64,000 nucleotides of DNA from the NCBI GenBank assembly GCA_965544035.1, contig CBEULR010000010.1, positions 1-64,000 on the forward strand, given 5' to 3'. Source of the stretch: CBEULR01 sp965544035 (GTDB lineage Bacteria; Bacillota; Desulfotomaculia; Desulfotomaculales; Desulforudaceae). Both the position numbers and the translations under genes were made by a program. The first letter of the stretch is position 1, and the number at the start of each line of letters is the position of its first letter. Below the pieces are notes generated by a model. That model saw only the letters and a program-made list of their open reading frames with translations. It was not told the origin of the DNA and searched no databases. Shown in pieces: positions 16,244 to 25,627 of the stretch.

Positions 16244-18472
16244 TTAACGCCTATCTCTCACGGGTCTTGAACGTCCGGGCCGTCGCTCGGAACGAAAATC
16301 CCTTGACGGACGCTGTTTATCGCGACTGTTCCCCTCGGGCGGATCCATCGCTTCTTTCTTTGAGAGTTTAAGACGGCCTTGATTGTCATATCCGATGGCC
16401 TTAACCAGAATCTGGTCGCCCTCCTTGCATACATCCTCTACTCGCTCCACCCTGTTATGTGCCAGTTGTGAGATGTGCACCAGACCTTCCTTGCCCGGAA
16501 GCCCCATTACCCCTGGAATAACCTCCACAAAGGCCCCGAAGTCGGTCACCTTAACCACACGTCCCAGATATACCTGACCGACGTTGACTTGTCCGGTTAT
16601 CGCCTCGATAATCTTCAAAACCTTATCTGCGGCTTCCGCCGAACTGGAGGTAATGAATATCCGGCCGTCGTCCTCAACGTCCATTTCCACACCGGTTTCC
16701 TCAGTAATGCGGCGTATTGTCTTGCCGCCGGGACCGATAATATCGCGGATCTTATCCGGATCAATGATTGTCTGAATAATTCGCGGTGCGTGCGGTGACA
16801 GTTCGTCACGCGGTCCGGGAATGCGCTCCTCAATCTTGTCCAGGATAAAAAGGCGTGCCTGTTTGGCCTGCATCAAAGCCCGGGCCAAGATCTCGCCCGT
16901 CACCCCGGCGATTTTGATATCCATCTGCAGTGCAGTGATGCCCTCACGGGTGCCTGCAACCTTAAAGTCCATATCGCCCAAATGGTCTTCCATACCTTGA
17001 ATATCGGTAAGAATGGCCACCTTGTCCTCTTCCTTGATCAGCCCCATGGCGATACCGCCGACCGGGGCCTTGATCGGCACGCCGGCATCCATCAACGCCA
17101 GCGTGCTCCCACACACGCTGCCCATTGACGTTGACCCGTTTGACTCCAAGACCTCGGAAACAATTCTGATCGTATAAGGAAATTCGTCTTCCGAAGGGAG
17201 CACGGCTTCAATCGCTCGGCTTGCCAGTGCGCCGTGCCCGATTTCCCGCCTGCCCGGGGATCGAATGGGCTTTGTTTCACCGGTGCTAAAGGAAGGAAAA
17301 TTGTAGTGATGAATAAACCGCTTGGTCTCCTGGGTATCCAGTCCGTCCAAAATCTGTTCGTCACGGACTGCTCCCAAAGTGAGTACCGACAGCACCTGGG
17401 TTTGTCCCCTTGTGAAGAGGCCCGACCCGTGCGTCCGCGGAAGAATCCCCACATCGACGCTTATCGGCCGGATCTCATCGGTACGCCGCCCGTCGATCCG
17501 GGTTCCTTCATCCAGGACCAATCTCCGCACAGCGTCCTTCTCCAACGCATCAATCGCGTCCCGAATCTGCGTCTCCTGTTCCGGATACTGTTCCAGGAAC
17601 TCGGCCGCAATTTCTTCTTTAGCGGCCTTGAGATAATCCTCGGTAGCCAACTTGTCCAGACGGTTGTCGCGGCAATAGCGCACTGCTTGCGCAAGCTTGT
17701 CCTTGCCCGCCTGCCTGACGGCATCAATCAGATCCTGGTCGACTTCCGGCTCCGGAACCTCAATATCGGGCTTGGCCAAACCGAGTTCCAAAGCCTCCCG
17801 GCGAAAGTCCTCGATGAAATCAATAATCCGGCGGATTTCGTCATGTGCCAGTGAGAGTGCTTCCAGCATCTTGTCCTCACTGATCTCGTGCGCCCCCGCC
17901 TCAACCATGTTAATCGCTTCGCGGGTACCGGCCACCGTCAGATGGAGCCTGCTTTTCTCCAACTGCTCCAGATCCGGGTTTACAACCAGCTTGTCATCCA
18001 CCATACCGATAATAACAGCCGCCATCGGCCCCTGGAAAGGAATCTCCGATATGGTCAACGCGGCTGAAGCACCGATAAGACCACAAATCACCGGTGCACA
18101 GTCCTGATCAACAGACATTACCGTCGCCACGACGTGTACGTCTTTACGAAAATGCTTGGGAAACAGCGGTCGAATGGCGCGGTCGATCAGCCTCGCCGAG
18201 AGTATGGCTTTTTCGCCGGGGCGTCCTTCCCGTTTCATGAAGCTTCCGGGAATGCGCCCCACCGCATAGTGGCGCTCTTCGTAATCGACCAGCAGGGGGA
18301 AGAAATCAAGTCCTTCCCTGGCTTCAGCATATGTCGCCGTCACCAGAACAACCGTATCTCCGTAACGGGCAAACACCGCTCCGTCGGCCTGTTTGGCTAC
18401 ACGGCCCGTTTCGAGGCTGAAGGTACGGCCGCCGATTTCCATTTCACGTCTAAGTACTCCCTGCGCTGGCAT
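16244..18472 (-). CDS. pnp: Polyribonucleotide nucleotidyltransferase
   Basis: A 742-residue phosphorolytic 3'-exonuclease. Two RNase PH domains (about 8-220 and 305-540) flank an all-helical linker; FSTGETKPIRSPGRREIGHG is the catalytic-core segment, IGPGGKTIRRITEETG is the KH domain loop, and GQVYLGRVVKVTDFGAFVEV starts the S1 domain. The C-terminus ends in a basic arginine-rich tail of about 30 residues. The exact start is uncertain; ATG 18472 gives the usual N-terminus and follows GAGGAGG by 14 bp. The order rpsO-pnp is the conserved bacterial arrangement. Confidence 0.95.
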   Translation of the reverse strand: MPAQGVLRREMEIGGRTFSLETGRVAKQADGAVFARYGDTVVLVTATYAEAREGLDFFPLLVDYEERHYAVGRIPGSFMKREGRPGEKAILSARLIDRAIRPLFPKHFRKDVHVVATVMSVDQDCAPVICGLIGASAALTISEIPFQGPMAAVIIGMVDDKLVVNPDLEQLEKSRLHLTVAGTREAINMVEAGAHEISEDKMLEALSLAHDEIRRIIDFIEDFRREALELGLAKPDIEVPEPEVDQDLIDAVRQAGKDKLAQAVRYCRDNRLDKLATEDYLKAAKEEIAAEFLEQYPEQETQIRDAIDALEKDAVRRLVLDEGTRIDGRRTDEIRPISVDVGILPRTHGSGLFTRGQTQVLSVLTLGAVRDEQILDGLDTQETKRFIHHYNFPSFSTGETKPIRSPGRREIGHGALASRAIEAVLPSEDEFPYTIRIVSEVLESNGSTSMGSVCGSTLALMDAGVPIKAPVGGIAMGLIKEEDKVAILTDIQGMEDHLGDMDFKVAGTREGITALQMDIKIAGVTGEILARALMQAKQARLFILDKIEERIPGPRDELSPHAPRIIQTIIDPDKIRDIIGPGGKTIRRITEETGVEMDVEDDGRIFITSSSAEAADKVLKIIEAITGQVNVGQVYLGRVVKVTDFGAFVEVIPGVMGLPGKEGLVHISQLAHNRVERVEDVCKEGDQILVKAIGYDNQGRLKLSKKEAMDPPEGNSRDKQRPSRDFRSERRPGRSRPVRDRR

Positions 18473-18514
18473 AAGATTATTCTCTGCCTCCTCGCAATCC
18501 ATATTTGCTGACAG

Positions 18515-18538
18515 CAAAAAGCAGGGGGCCTACCCCCT
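18515..18538 (-). terminator. Hairpin overlapping the rpsO stop
   Basis: Minus-strand aggggg/cccccct-type stem of six pairs with a four-base loop, followed by GCTTTTTG. It includes the rpsO stop codon (18537-18539). It could act as a partial terminator or processing site setting the rpsO:pnp ratio. Confidence 0.6.
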
Positions 18539-18806
18539 ACTTCCGCAAGCCCAGTCTTTCGATCAATGTACGGTACCGCTGAAAATCAGTCTTACGCAGG
18601 TAGTTGAGCAACGCTCTTCTCTGCCCGACCATCTTTAACAACCCGCGCCGTGAATGAAAGTCCTTCTTGTGCGTCCGCAGGTGTTCGGTCAATTGCGTAA
18701 TCCTTTCCGTAAGTATGGCCACCTGTACTTCCGGTGAGCCGGTGTCCTGTTCATGCAAACGGTAGGTATTAATGATCTCCTGCTTCTTTTCCGTTCCAAT
18801 CGCCAT
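18537..18806 (-). CDS. rpsO: Ribosomal protein uS15
   Basis: An 89-residue protein with the complete S15 signature: the N-terminal TYRLHEQDTGSPEVQVAIL, LTEHLRTHKKDFHSRRGL and the C-terminal RRALLNYLRKTDFQRYRTLI. It binds 16S rRNA at the central domain junction. ATG 18806 follows GGAGGG. In E. coli and others S15 represses its own mRNA; the 80-bp leader here shows no obvious pseudoknot by eye. Confidence 0.97.
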   Translation of the reverse strand: MAIGTEKKQEIINTYRLHEQDTGSPEVQVAILTERITQLTEHLRTHKKDFHSRRGLLKMVGQRRALLNYLRKTDFQRYRTLIERLGLRK

Positions 18807-18890
18807 TCTTTTTTACCCTCCACATTGTTTTATTAATCGCTGCACGCCAAGCGGTACGCCGGAGAACGTAAGGCCTAGCAGGCAGTTCAA

Positions 18891-19112
18891 TCACTTTCCG
18901 ATTACTGTGATCACTAGTCGTCCTTTACTGATGTCCTTGGCCACAAGATCAAACATTCGCCCTGAACGGGCGAAAAAACCCCGAAACCTCGTCGCCGACG
19001 GTATATGCCCCGGTATCGACCCAGCGGCACGTACGATGTCGTCATAGGAGATGTTGTCTTGCCGCAGGTCTCTTAATCGTTTCTCAGCATGTTTGGTAAT
19101 AATGATTCGCAT
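18891..19112 (-). CDS. Small DUF4258/RelE-like protein
   Basis: A 73-residue protein beginning MRIIITKHAEKRL and ending KGRLVITVIGK. The opening (TKHAxxRL), the basic middle and the closing beta-strand with 'VITV' resemble DUF4258 proteins, which are related to RelE-type toxin folds. No enzymatic residue can be assigned. The gene lies 18 bp after the 19131-19352 gene in the same direction, as expected if that one is the antitoxin. It interrupts the otherwise conserved ribF-rpsO neighbourhood, suggesting insertion. Toxin activity is inference. Confidence 0.6.
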   Translation of the reverse strand: MRIIITKHAEKRLRDLRQDNISYDDIVRAAGSIPGHIPSATRFRGFFARSGRMFDLVAKDISKGRLVITVIGK

Positions 19113-19130
19113 CCCTCCACATCTCCCGGC

Positions 19131-19352
19131 TCATTCTTTCTCAGCCAGGAACGTGTAGAGCGCATCGGAAAATGCAGTTGCGGGCACATCCTCAACTCCG
19201 GACTCTCGGTAGATCGTTTCCAATTCCTGCTTAAGTGAAACAAAATCGGGGCTTAAGCAGATGAGGGTAATCCGGTCTACCCACTTCTTCACATCGTCGT
19301 CAGGCAGGGTGATCTTCGGAGTAGCCAAGGGGGAATGCCACCTCACCGCCAT
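19131..19352 (-). CDS. Hypothetical protein, possible antitoxin
   Basis: A 73-residue acidic protein I do not recognise, mainly helical in appearance (WVDRITLICLSPDFVSLKQELETIYRESGVED). An in-frame TTG nine bases after AGGTGG (start at 19328) would give a 65-residue product beginning MATPKITLPDDD and may be the true start. It precedes the DUF4258-like gene by 18 bp. Its composition and position fit an antitoxin, but no DNA-binding motif is apparent. Confidence 0.5.
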   Translation of the reverse strand: MAVRWHSPLATPKITLPDDDVKKWVDRITLICLSPDFVSLKQELETIYRESGVEDVPATAFSDALYTFLAEKE

Positions 19353-19402
19353 ATTTTAGCATAGTTCCCGCAGTACTGTAAACGTCATTTCACTATTATG
19401 AT

Positions 19403-19431
19403 TAATTATACCGCAATATGTGACGCATCAT
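19403..19431 (-). promoter_or_regulatory. Promoter upstream of the small gene pair
   Basis: Minus strand TTATGA (19426-19431), 17 bp, TATAAT (19403-19408). The -10 is perfect and the -35 weak. It would serve the two small genes and perhaps rpsO-pnp. Confidence 0.5.
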
Positions 19432-19442
19432 AACCGCGGGGT

Positions 19443-20378
19443 TCACTCCCTGGAAAAGCAGGCACGCGCCGTCTCAATATCGGACCTGATCTGTTTCAAG
19501 AGTTCATTTACCGAACTAAACCTCCGCTCATCCCGCAAACGGCTCATGAAGTGCACCCGTACCGCCTGTCCATACAAATCTCTTCCAAAGTCCAGGATGT
19601 GCACTTCGATACTGCGTTCCGCTCCGGGATCCTTGAAGGTCGGACGCACCCCGATGTTCGCTACTCCGAAAAAACACTCCCCGAGCGTTTCGACCTTTAC
19701 GGCGTACACCCCCCGCGCCGGCACCACGAGATCATGTTTCACGGCCAAATTGGCCGTCGGAAACCCGATCGCCGTTCCCCGACGGTCACCCCGTATCACC
19801 ATACCATCGAGGAAAGGATCGTAGCCCAAAAACCTCCGTGCTTCCTCAATACGGCCTTCCAGCATCATCGACCGAATCACGGTGCTGCTTACCACGGTAT
19901 TATCAATGGTGATCGGTTCAATCACCCTGACATCATATCCGCACAGGCCTGAATACTCACCCAGCGTGTCGGGCGTCCCCCGGCCGCGGTGTCCGAATGT
20001 GTAATTGTAGCCGACGTAAACGGCACGTACCTCAATGCCTCCGCAGAGAACCTGCTTCACAAAATCATACGGCGACAATTGTGCAAATTCCTTAGTAAAG
20101 GGCACCGCCACCACAAGGTCAATTCCCAGCCGCTCCAGCATTTCAAGCTTGGCCTCATGCGTCATTAAGAACGGGGGGCAATCGGAAGGGCGCACCACCG
20201 CAAGCGGATGAGGTTCGAAGGTCATAATCCCCGCGATGTAGCCTCTCTCCCTGCATTCAGCAACTAACCGGCGAACCAGTTCCTGGTGTCCCCGATGTAC
20301 GCCGTCAAAATTGCCCAATCCGAGCGCCACATTTTGGTATTCGATCTTCAATCCGGTAAAGTCAGTGCGAACATCCAA
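19443..20378 (-). CDS. ribF: Bifunctional riboflavin kinase/FAD synthetase
   Basis: A 311-residue protein with an N-terminal FAD synthetase domain (nucleotidyltransferase, GNFDGVHRGHQELV at about 22-35) and a C-terminal riboflavin kinase domain (GDRRGTAIGFPTANL; VKVETLGECFFGVANIG). It converts riboflavin to FMN and FAD. It follows truB with 14 bp between stop and start, as in most Firmicutes (truB-ribC). Confidence 0.95.
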   Translation of the reverse strand: MDVRTDFTGLKIEYQNVALGLGNFDGVHRGHQELVRRLVAECRERGYIAGIMTFEPHPLAVVRPSDCPPFLMTHEAKLEMLERLGIDLVVAVPFTKEFAQLSPYDFVKQVLCGGIEVRAVYVGYNYTFGHRGRGTPDTLGEYSGLCGYDVRVIEPITIDNTVVSSTVIRSMMLEGRIEEARRFLGYDPFLDGMVIRGDRRGTAIGFPTANLAVKHDLVVPARGVYAVKVETLGECFFGVANIGVRPTFKDPGAERSIEVHILDFGRDLYGQAVRVHFMSRLRDERRFSSVNELLKQIRSDIETARACFSRE

Positions 20379-20392
20379 TTATATGTTCCCTC

Positions 20393-21325
20393 CTATTGAT
20401 GACTGCCAATTCTGACCCATATCGGTTTGAATACGCCCGGATCGGCTTCCGATCCCTCGATGTATTCGGCAACCGCCAGCAAATCTTCATTGTTCCGAAG
20501 TCTTACATAGCGTGCAGCACCCTCGGGCATGACTTCAACACCTGCCGGATACAACACCCGCCCGTTCAGGACGGACCGGCGCGCCCCATCTTTCACCTCC
20601 ACCGCCGGAAGGTGGGACAGCGCGGCATCGACGGAAAACATGCAAGTTGCCAATTCCGACGTGGCGACAAGCGATTCCAGCTCTTCCAGCGTCCAGGCCT
20701 CTTCGATGCCAAACCGCCCAACGGCGGTCCGGAGCAAGAATGAATTAAACGCCGGAAAACCGGCCAGTCGCCCGATATCAGCGCAAAGGGTGCGCACGTA
20801 GGTACCCTTGGAACAGCAAACATCGAAAATAGCCTTCGGTCGTCTGCTTCCGAGATCCTCGGTACGAACAACGCGAATGTGCTTGATTCTGATAAGTCGT
20901 GGTTCCCGCTCGACCTCCCGACCGGACCGGGCCAATTCATAGAGCTTCCGCCCCTTATGCCGTATCGCGGATGTCATCGGCGGGACCTGTAATTGTTCAC
21001 CTTTCTGTGCAGATACCGCCCGGATTATCTCTTCCTGGGTGAGCTGGGAGGCATCAACCTCATTCTCCAAGGCGCCGGCCGCATCCTGTGTTGACGTGCT
21101 TATGCCGAAGGTCACTTCGGCACGATACCACTTGTCGTGCACCGTCAAGAATTGGCTGATTCTTGTAGCACGTCCCACACACAAAACCAAGACTCCGGCT
21201 GCCAGCGGGTCGAGCGTTCCGGTGTGGCCGATACGCTTGATACCGGTAACCCGGCGGACAAAGCCGACGACATCGTGCGAGGTCATTCCCGGGGGTTTGA
21301 TCAGACTGATAACGCCTTCCATCAA
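20393..21325 (-). CDS. truB: tRNA pseudouridine-55 synthase
   Basis: A 310-residue enzyme modifying U55 in the T loop of tRNAs. GVISLIKPPGMTSHDVVG and RIGHTGTLDPLAAGVL, with the catalytic aspartate in GTLDP, are diagnostic; CSKGTYVRTLCADIG follows in the second half. The C-terminal PUA-like region is present. The start overlaps the nrnA stop by four bases (ATGA type), so the two are translationally coupled. Confidence 0.95.
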   Translation of the reverse strand: MMEGVISLIKPPGMTSHDVVGFVRRVTGIKRIGHTGTLDPLAAGVLVLCVGRATRISQFLTVHDKWYRAEVTFGISTSTQDAAGALENEVDASQLTQEEIIRAVSAQKGEQLQVPPMTSAIRHKGRKLYELARSGREVEREPRLIRIKHIRVVRTEDLGSRRPKAIFDVCCSKGTYVRTLCADIGRLAGFPAFNSFLLRTAVGRFGIEEAWTLEELESLVATSELATCMFSVDAALSHLPAVEVKDGARRSVLNGRVLYPAGVEVMPEGAARYVRLRNNEDLLAVAEYIEGSEADPGVFKPIWVRIGSHQ

Positions 21326-22302
21326 GGAGTCTCCGAAGTGAATTTCTCGGCCGCCTCTATAACAGCCCTCTCAATTTCGGCCAAATCCCCGGACATCATA
21401 CACCCCGAGGCACGGGGATGTCCGCCTCCGCCAAACAGCTGTGCCAGCGCACTCACATCCGCGAAACGTTTAGACCGGAATCCGACCTTAAACACCCTCG
21501 GTTCCACCTGACGAAACAGAACAGCGATTTCCACTCCCTGAATCATTCGGGCGTAATTGATAATTCCCTCGGCATCATCCCCCGAAGCACACAGGTCCGT
21601 TTCAACCGCGGATGTCAGAGACATCCAGGCCACCCGTCCGGACGCGCTCAGCTTCAGCGAACCCAGCGCCGCATGAAGCAGTTTGATGCTGGACAGCGGC
21701 CGTTCTTCATATATCAAGGTGTTAATATCAGCCGGTGAAACGCCTATCTCCACCAAATGCGCTGCACGCCGTAGCGTTCCTGAAGTTGTGTTCTCATACC
21801 GAAATGAGCCGGTATCGGTCACGATCGCCGTATACAGACAGGTCGCGATATCCGCCGAAATAGGCTTCTCCAGAACAAATGAAAGATCGTAAATGATCTC
21901 ACCCACGGCCGCAGCATTGGGATCGATATAATTCAAATCCCCGTAGGGCGGCGTCGAAACGTGATGGTCGATATTAATTACCATTCGGTCACCCTTGTTC
22001 AGGTATCGACCTACGTGCGGGCCCACTCGCTCCGGATCGGAACAGTCCACCAAGACGATCGTATCAAAATCCTCGTCGCTGAAAGACCTGCCTTCGACCA
22101 TCAATTCAACTCCGGGGAGGAATCGATATATCGCCGGAACCGGATCAGGACAAACAGCGGTTACTTCCTTGCCTGAGAGCTCAAGTAATCGTGCCAGAGC
22201 AAGCGTGGAGCCCACCGAATCCCCGTCGGGCATGATATGGCCGGACACCACCAGTCGCCTGGAACGCGTCAGGGCCTCTGCCAATTCACGTAACTCAACC
22301 AT
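21322..22302 (-). CDS. nrnA: DHH-DHHA1 phosphoesterase (NrnA-like)
   Basis: A 326-residue protein with HIMPDGDSVGS (metal motif), VDCSDPERVG, DHHVSTP (DHH motif) and the C-terminal DHHA1 motif GGGGHPRASG. NrnA proteins degrade short oligoribonucleotides (nanoRNA) and dephosphorylate pAp. ATG 22302 follows GGGGGAAGGA and overlaps the end of rbfA by eight bases. The position between rbfA and truB is common in Clostridia. Confidence 0.9.
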   Translation of the reverse strand: MVELRELAEALTRSRRLVVSGHIMPDGDSVGSTLALARLLELSGKEVTAVCPDPVPAIYRFLPGVELMVEGRSFSDEDFDTIVLVDCSDPERVGPHVGRYLNKGDRMVINIDHHVSTPPYGDLNYIDPNAAAVGEIIYDLSFVLEKPISADIATCLYTAIVTDTGSFRYENTTSGTLRRAAHLVEIGVSPADINTLIYEERPLSSIKLLHAALGSLKLSASGRVAWMSLTSAVETDLCASGDDAEGIINYARMIQGVEIAVLFRQVEPRVFKVGFRSKRFADVSALAQLFGGGGHPRASGCMMSGDLAEIERAVIEAAEKFTSETP

Positions 22303-22657
22303 TCTGTCCTTCCCCCGGTTTCTTATCGGCGATCTCCTCGATAATCCCGACAAGCCTCATCCCGTCACTGATGGAATGATCGAGCTTAAATGTAATCTCG
22401 GGGGTGTAGCGTAAACGAATCCTGCGACCGATTTCCGACCGCAGATGTCCCTGGGCCTTTTCCAATGCGGCCATTGTCTTCCTCTGATCGTCTTCCGAAC
22501 CCATCACGCTCGCAAAAACCTTGGCGTAACGCAAGTCTCTCGACACTTCAACTGAAGTCACCGTAACAAAACCTATTCGTGGGTCCTTTAACTGGCGCAG
22601 GAGTTCGGACAACTCCTGCTTCATAACCTCGGCTAAACGCTCGGGCCTGTACGCCAT
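22295..22657 (-). CDS. rbfA: Ribosome-binding factor A
   Basis: A 120-residue single KH-like-domain protein needed for late 30S maturation and cold growth. RPERLAEVMKQELSELL at the start, DPRIGFVTVTSVEVSRDL in the middle and the closing RIRLRYTPEITFKLDHS are typical. It follows infB by 19 bp. Confidence 0.95.
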   Translation of the reverse strand: MAYRPERLAEVMKQELSELLRQLKDPRIGFVTVTSVEVSRDLRYAKVFASVMGSEDDQRKTMAALEKAQGHLRSEIGRRIRLRYTPEITFKLDHSISDGMRLVGIIEEIADKKPGEGQNG

Positions 22658-22676
22658 AGCTGCAGAACCCTCCCAA

Positions 22677-25601
22677 CTAGAGCTGCCGCTTCACTTCTTC
22701 CATTGTGAAGAACTCGAGTTCGTCGCCTTCCTCAATATCGTTGAACTTTTCAAGGGTCACGCCGCACTCGTATCCTTGGGCAACCTCGCGCACGTCGTCT
22801 TTAAAACGCTTCAATGAATCCACCTTGCCGGTGAACACAATCCTTCCATCGCGCAGCACACGAACACCCGCATCACGACTGATCTTGCCGTCGGTAACAT
22901 AGCAACCCGCGATCGTGCCGACTTTCGAAGCTTTAAAGACTTTCCGTACCTCAGCATGTCCTAAAAGCACCTCGCGGTATTCGGGGTCCAGCAATCCGCT
23001 CAGCGCCGCCTTGACGTCAGACGTGGCGTCATATATGACTTGGTACAATCGCACGTCAACATTCTCGCGCTCGGCTGCTTTCCGGGCATTAACGTCCGGT
23101 CGGACATTAAAGCCGATGATGATCGCGTTTGCGGTAGAAGCCAGCATGATATCCGACTCGGTAATCGCCCCCACTCCCTGATGGACGAGATGCACCTTTA
23201 CTTCCTCGGTACTCAGCTTCTCCAGGGCCTGGGAAAGTGCTTCGACCGATCCCTGCACGTCACCCTTGATAATCAGGGGAAGTTCCTTTACGTCTCCTTC
23301 CTGAATACGTTTAAACACGTCTTCAAGCGATAAACGCCCCCCGGTTTTCATATCCTCGATCCGTTTCCTCTCTTGGCGCTTGCCTGCGATCTGACGTGCA
23401 ACCTTTTCATCATCAATCACGTAAAACGGTTCACCGGCGGCAGGAACATCGGAGAACCCAAGCACTTCCACCGGGGTGGAAGGACCGGCCTTTTTCACCC
23501 GGCGGCCTTTATGGTCAACCATCGCCCGCACCCTGGCGAAGACACCACCGGCAACAAGAACATCCCCTGTGTTGAGCGTCCCGTTCTGCACCAGTACGGT
23601 GGCGACAGGACCACGTCCCTTGTCCAGACGCGATTCTATAATAGTGCCGCGTGCCTTGCGTTTGGGATTGGCCTTCAGTTCATTCACTTCGGCCACCAAC
23701 AGGATCATCTCAAGCAGATCGTCCAATCCTTCACCGGTGAGCGCGGAAACCGGAACCATAATCGTGTCGCCGCCCCACTCTTCGGCCACCAGTCCGTGCT
23801 CGATCAGCTGCTGTTTCACCCGTTCGGGGTTTGCATCGGGCTTATCTATTTTATTAATCGCCACAACGATCGGCACTTCGGCCGCTTTGGCGTGGTTAAT
23901 CGCCTCAATAGTCTGCGGCTTAACCCCGTCATCGGCAGCCACTACAAGGATGGCCACATCGGTCACCCTTGCTCCGCGCGCACGCATCGCCGTAAATGCC
24001 TCGTGCCCGGGCGTATCCAGGAACGAAATCTTCTTACCGTTATGCGTAACCTGGTAAGCGCCGATATGCTGAGTTATTCCACCTGCCTCACTCGCTGTTA
24101 CCTTGGTATGCCTTACCGCGTCCAGCAATGAAGTCTTCCCGTGGTCCACGTGCCCCATCACCGTCACCACCGGCGGGCGCACCACCTGATTTACCGGGTC
24201 CACGTCCTCTTCCGTTTCCAACTCCAGCTGAGCCTCAAGGTCGACCTGGGGCTTTAATTCCACCGTAAAGCCCATATCCTCCGCGATCAAAACCGCCGTA
24301 TCCTCATCGATCTCCTGGTTGATTGTGGCCATCGTTCCCAGGAACAAAAGCTTCTTAATAATCTCCGCGGCCTTAATGCCGGTCTTTTCCGCCAGCTCCT
24401 TCACGGTAAGCGGTCCGGAAATCACAATCGGTTTACGTTCAGCCGGCGGGATGATGCGCTTCTCGGACTTGGGTTTACGCCGATGCTGCACCTGACGTTC
24501 CTCATACCGATCCCTCTTATCCCAATGACGGCGGTCCTGCGCACCCTTTCCTTTAGCTTTCTTGTCCGCAAAACGCTGCAGACCGGCCCCTTTATCCGGC
24601 CTGGTTGCTTCCAGATGGGCGGGCGGCTTCGGGATACTCTTGCTTAGAATCGGTCCGCCCGGACGTCCCTGAGGGCGGCTGGTCGCCGGTCTGCCCCCGG
24701 GAGCCGGTCTACCGGCGTGCTGGGTTCTACTGTGCTGCTGAGCTGCTCCCGTTGGCCTTCCACCGTAATGCGGAGACCGATCCCCATAGTGCGGCGGCCG
24801 ACCCTGCTGCGGCTGCTTTACGGGAGCAACACGAACGTTATTGTCCGGACGCTGGTATCCGCCCGTACGGGGCCCCTGACCGGGGCGCCCTGTATGGGGC
24901 GTTGCACCGCCGTTACCCGGATATCCGGGGCGGGCTTGCCCATCCCTGTACGCCGGGCGCGGGGGCGTCGTCTGGACGGGTCGACCAGCAGGGCGTTGTG
25001 GGACCCGTTGGTTATACGGGACAGCCGTAGCCGGCTGTCTCGGCGGCTGCGGTCGGGGAGGAGCGGCCGGCTTAGCATCCTGAACCTCCGGTGTCGACGA
25101 TGGCTGTTCCACCGGCGTCGGAGTCTCAGCAGGTACCTGAGTTCGCTGCGGCACTTCGGGGCTGGTGCCTTTTGCGGACCGGGCGGTATCTTCACGCTTT
25201 TCAGCGGAAGTCTTGGGAATCGGTACCGGGATATGCATGGGACGTTCAATAAACCGCCTGTCCGGCGGACGCTGGGGGACCTTATCCACAAGTCCCGGCC
25301 CGTATTGGCTCAACCTTACCGCCTTCGCAGTCCGCCCTTTTCCGGCCTGCACCTCGGTCTTTTTTCCTGTTTGCGGTTCGGTCGCTTGCGGTTTTGCTTT
25401 ACCCGCCTGTTCAGCCGGCTTGGCCCCATTGCTCTGATTGTTCCCTTGGCCCAAATGTCGGTGAAGCTTTTCGATTGCTTCGTGGTCGAGGGTAGACATA
25501 TGGGACTTTACATCTACGCCTAGATCGACCAAGGTAGCGATCAGTTCCTTACTACCCATTCCCAACTGTTTTGCTACCTCGTGTACTCGCTTCTTACCCA
25601 T
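22677..25601 (-). CDS. infB: Translation initiation factor IF-2
   Basis: A 974-residue GTPase that recruits fMet-tRNA to the 30S subunit. The N-terminal helical domain (1-55, KKRVHEVAKQLGM) is followed by a long disordered proline/arginine/glutamine/glycine region (about 60-390), an IF2_N repeat, and the G domain with GHVDHGKTSLLDAV near residue 480, DTPGHEAF and NKIDKP; domains II-IV follow. ATG 25601 follows GGAGGTGAG and is preferred over an ATG 30 bp upstream. The N-terminal extension is long even for the family. Confidence 0.96.
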   Translation of the reverse strand: MGKKRVHEVAKQLGMGSKELIATLVDLGVDVKSHMSTLDHEAIEKLHRHLGQGNNQSNGAKPAEQAGKAKPQATEPQTGKKTEVQAGKGRTAKAVRLSQYGPGLVDKVPQRPPDRRFIERPMHIPVPIPKTSAEKREDTARSAKGTSPEVPQRTQVPAETPTPVEQPSSTPEVQDAKPAAPPRPQPPRQPATAVPYNQRVPQRPAGRPVQTTPPRPAYRDGQARPGYPGNGGATPHTGRPGQGPRTGGYQRPDNNVRVAPVKQPQQGRPPHYGDRSPHYGGRPTGAAQQHSRTQHAGRPAPGGRPATSRPQGRPGGPILSKSIPKPPAHLEATRPDKGAGLQRFADKKAKGKGAQDRRHWDKRDRYEERQVQHRRKPKSEKRIIPPAERKPIVISGPLTVKELAEKTGIKAAEIIKKLLFLGTMATINQEIDEDTAVLIAEDMGFTVELKPQVDLEAQLELETEEDVDPVNQVVRPPVVTVMGHVDHGKTSLLDAVRHTKVTASEAGGITQHIGAYQVTHNGKKISFLDTPGHEAFTAMRARGARVTDVAILVVAADDGVKPQTIEAINHAKAAEVPIVVAINKIDKPDANPERVKQQLIEHGLVAEEWGGDTIMVPVSALTGEGLDDLLEMILLVAEVNELKANPKRKARGTIIESRLDKGRGPVATVLVQNGTLNTGDVLVAGGVFARVRAMVDHKGRRVKKAGPSTPVEVLGFSDVPAAGEPFYVIDDEKVARQIAGKRQERKRIEDMKTGGRLSLEDVFKRIQEGDVKELPLIIKGDVQGSVEALSQALEKLSTEEVKVHLVHQGVGAITESDIMLASTANAIIIGFNVRPDVNARKAAERENVDVRLYQVIYDATSDVKAALSGLLDPEYREVLLGHAEVRKVFKASKVGTIAGCYVTDGKISRDAGVRVLRDGRIVFTGKVDSLKRFKDDVREVAQGYECGVTLEKFNDIEEGDELEFFTMEEVKRQL

Positions 25602-25627
25602 CGACTCACCTCCAGTGTTTCGTAGCA

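Noticed and set aside
16244..18806. Minus-strand ATG starts upstream of pnp (18517) as the true start
   Set aside because: That start lies in the terminator-like hairpin region and would add a non-conserved segment; the later ATG fits known N-termini better, though this is not proved.
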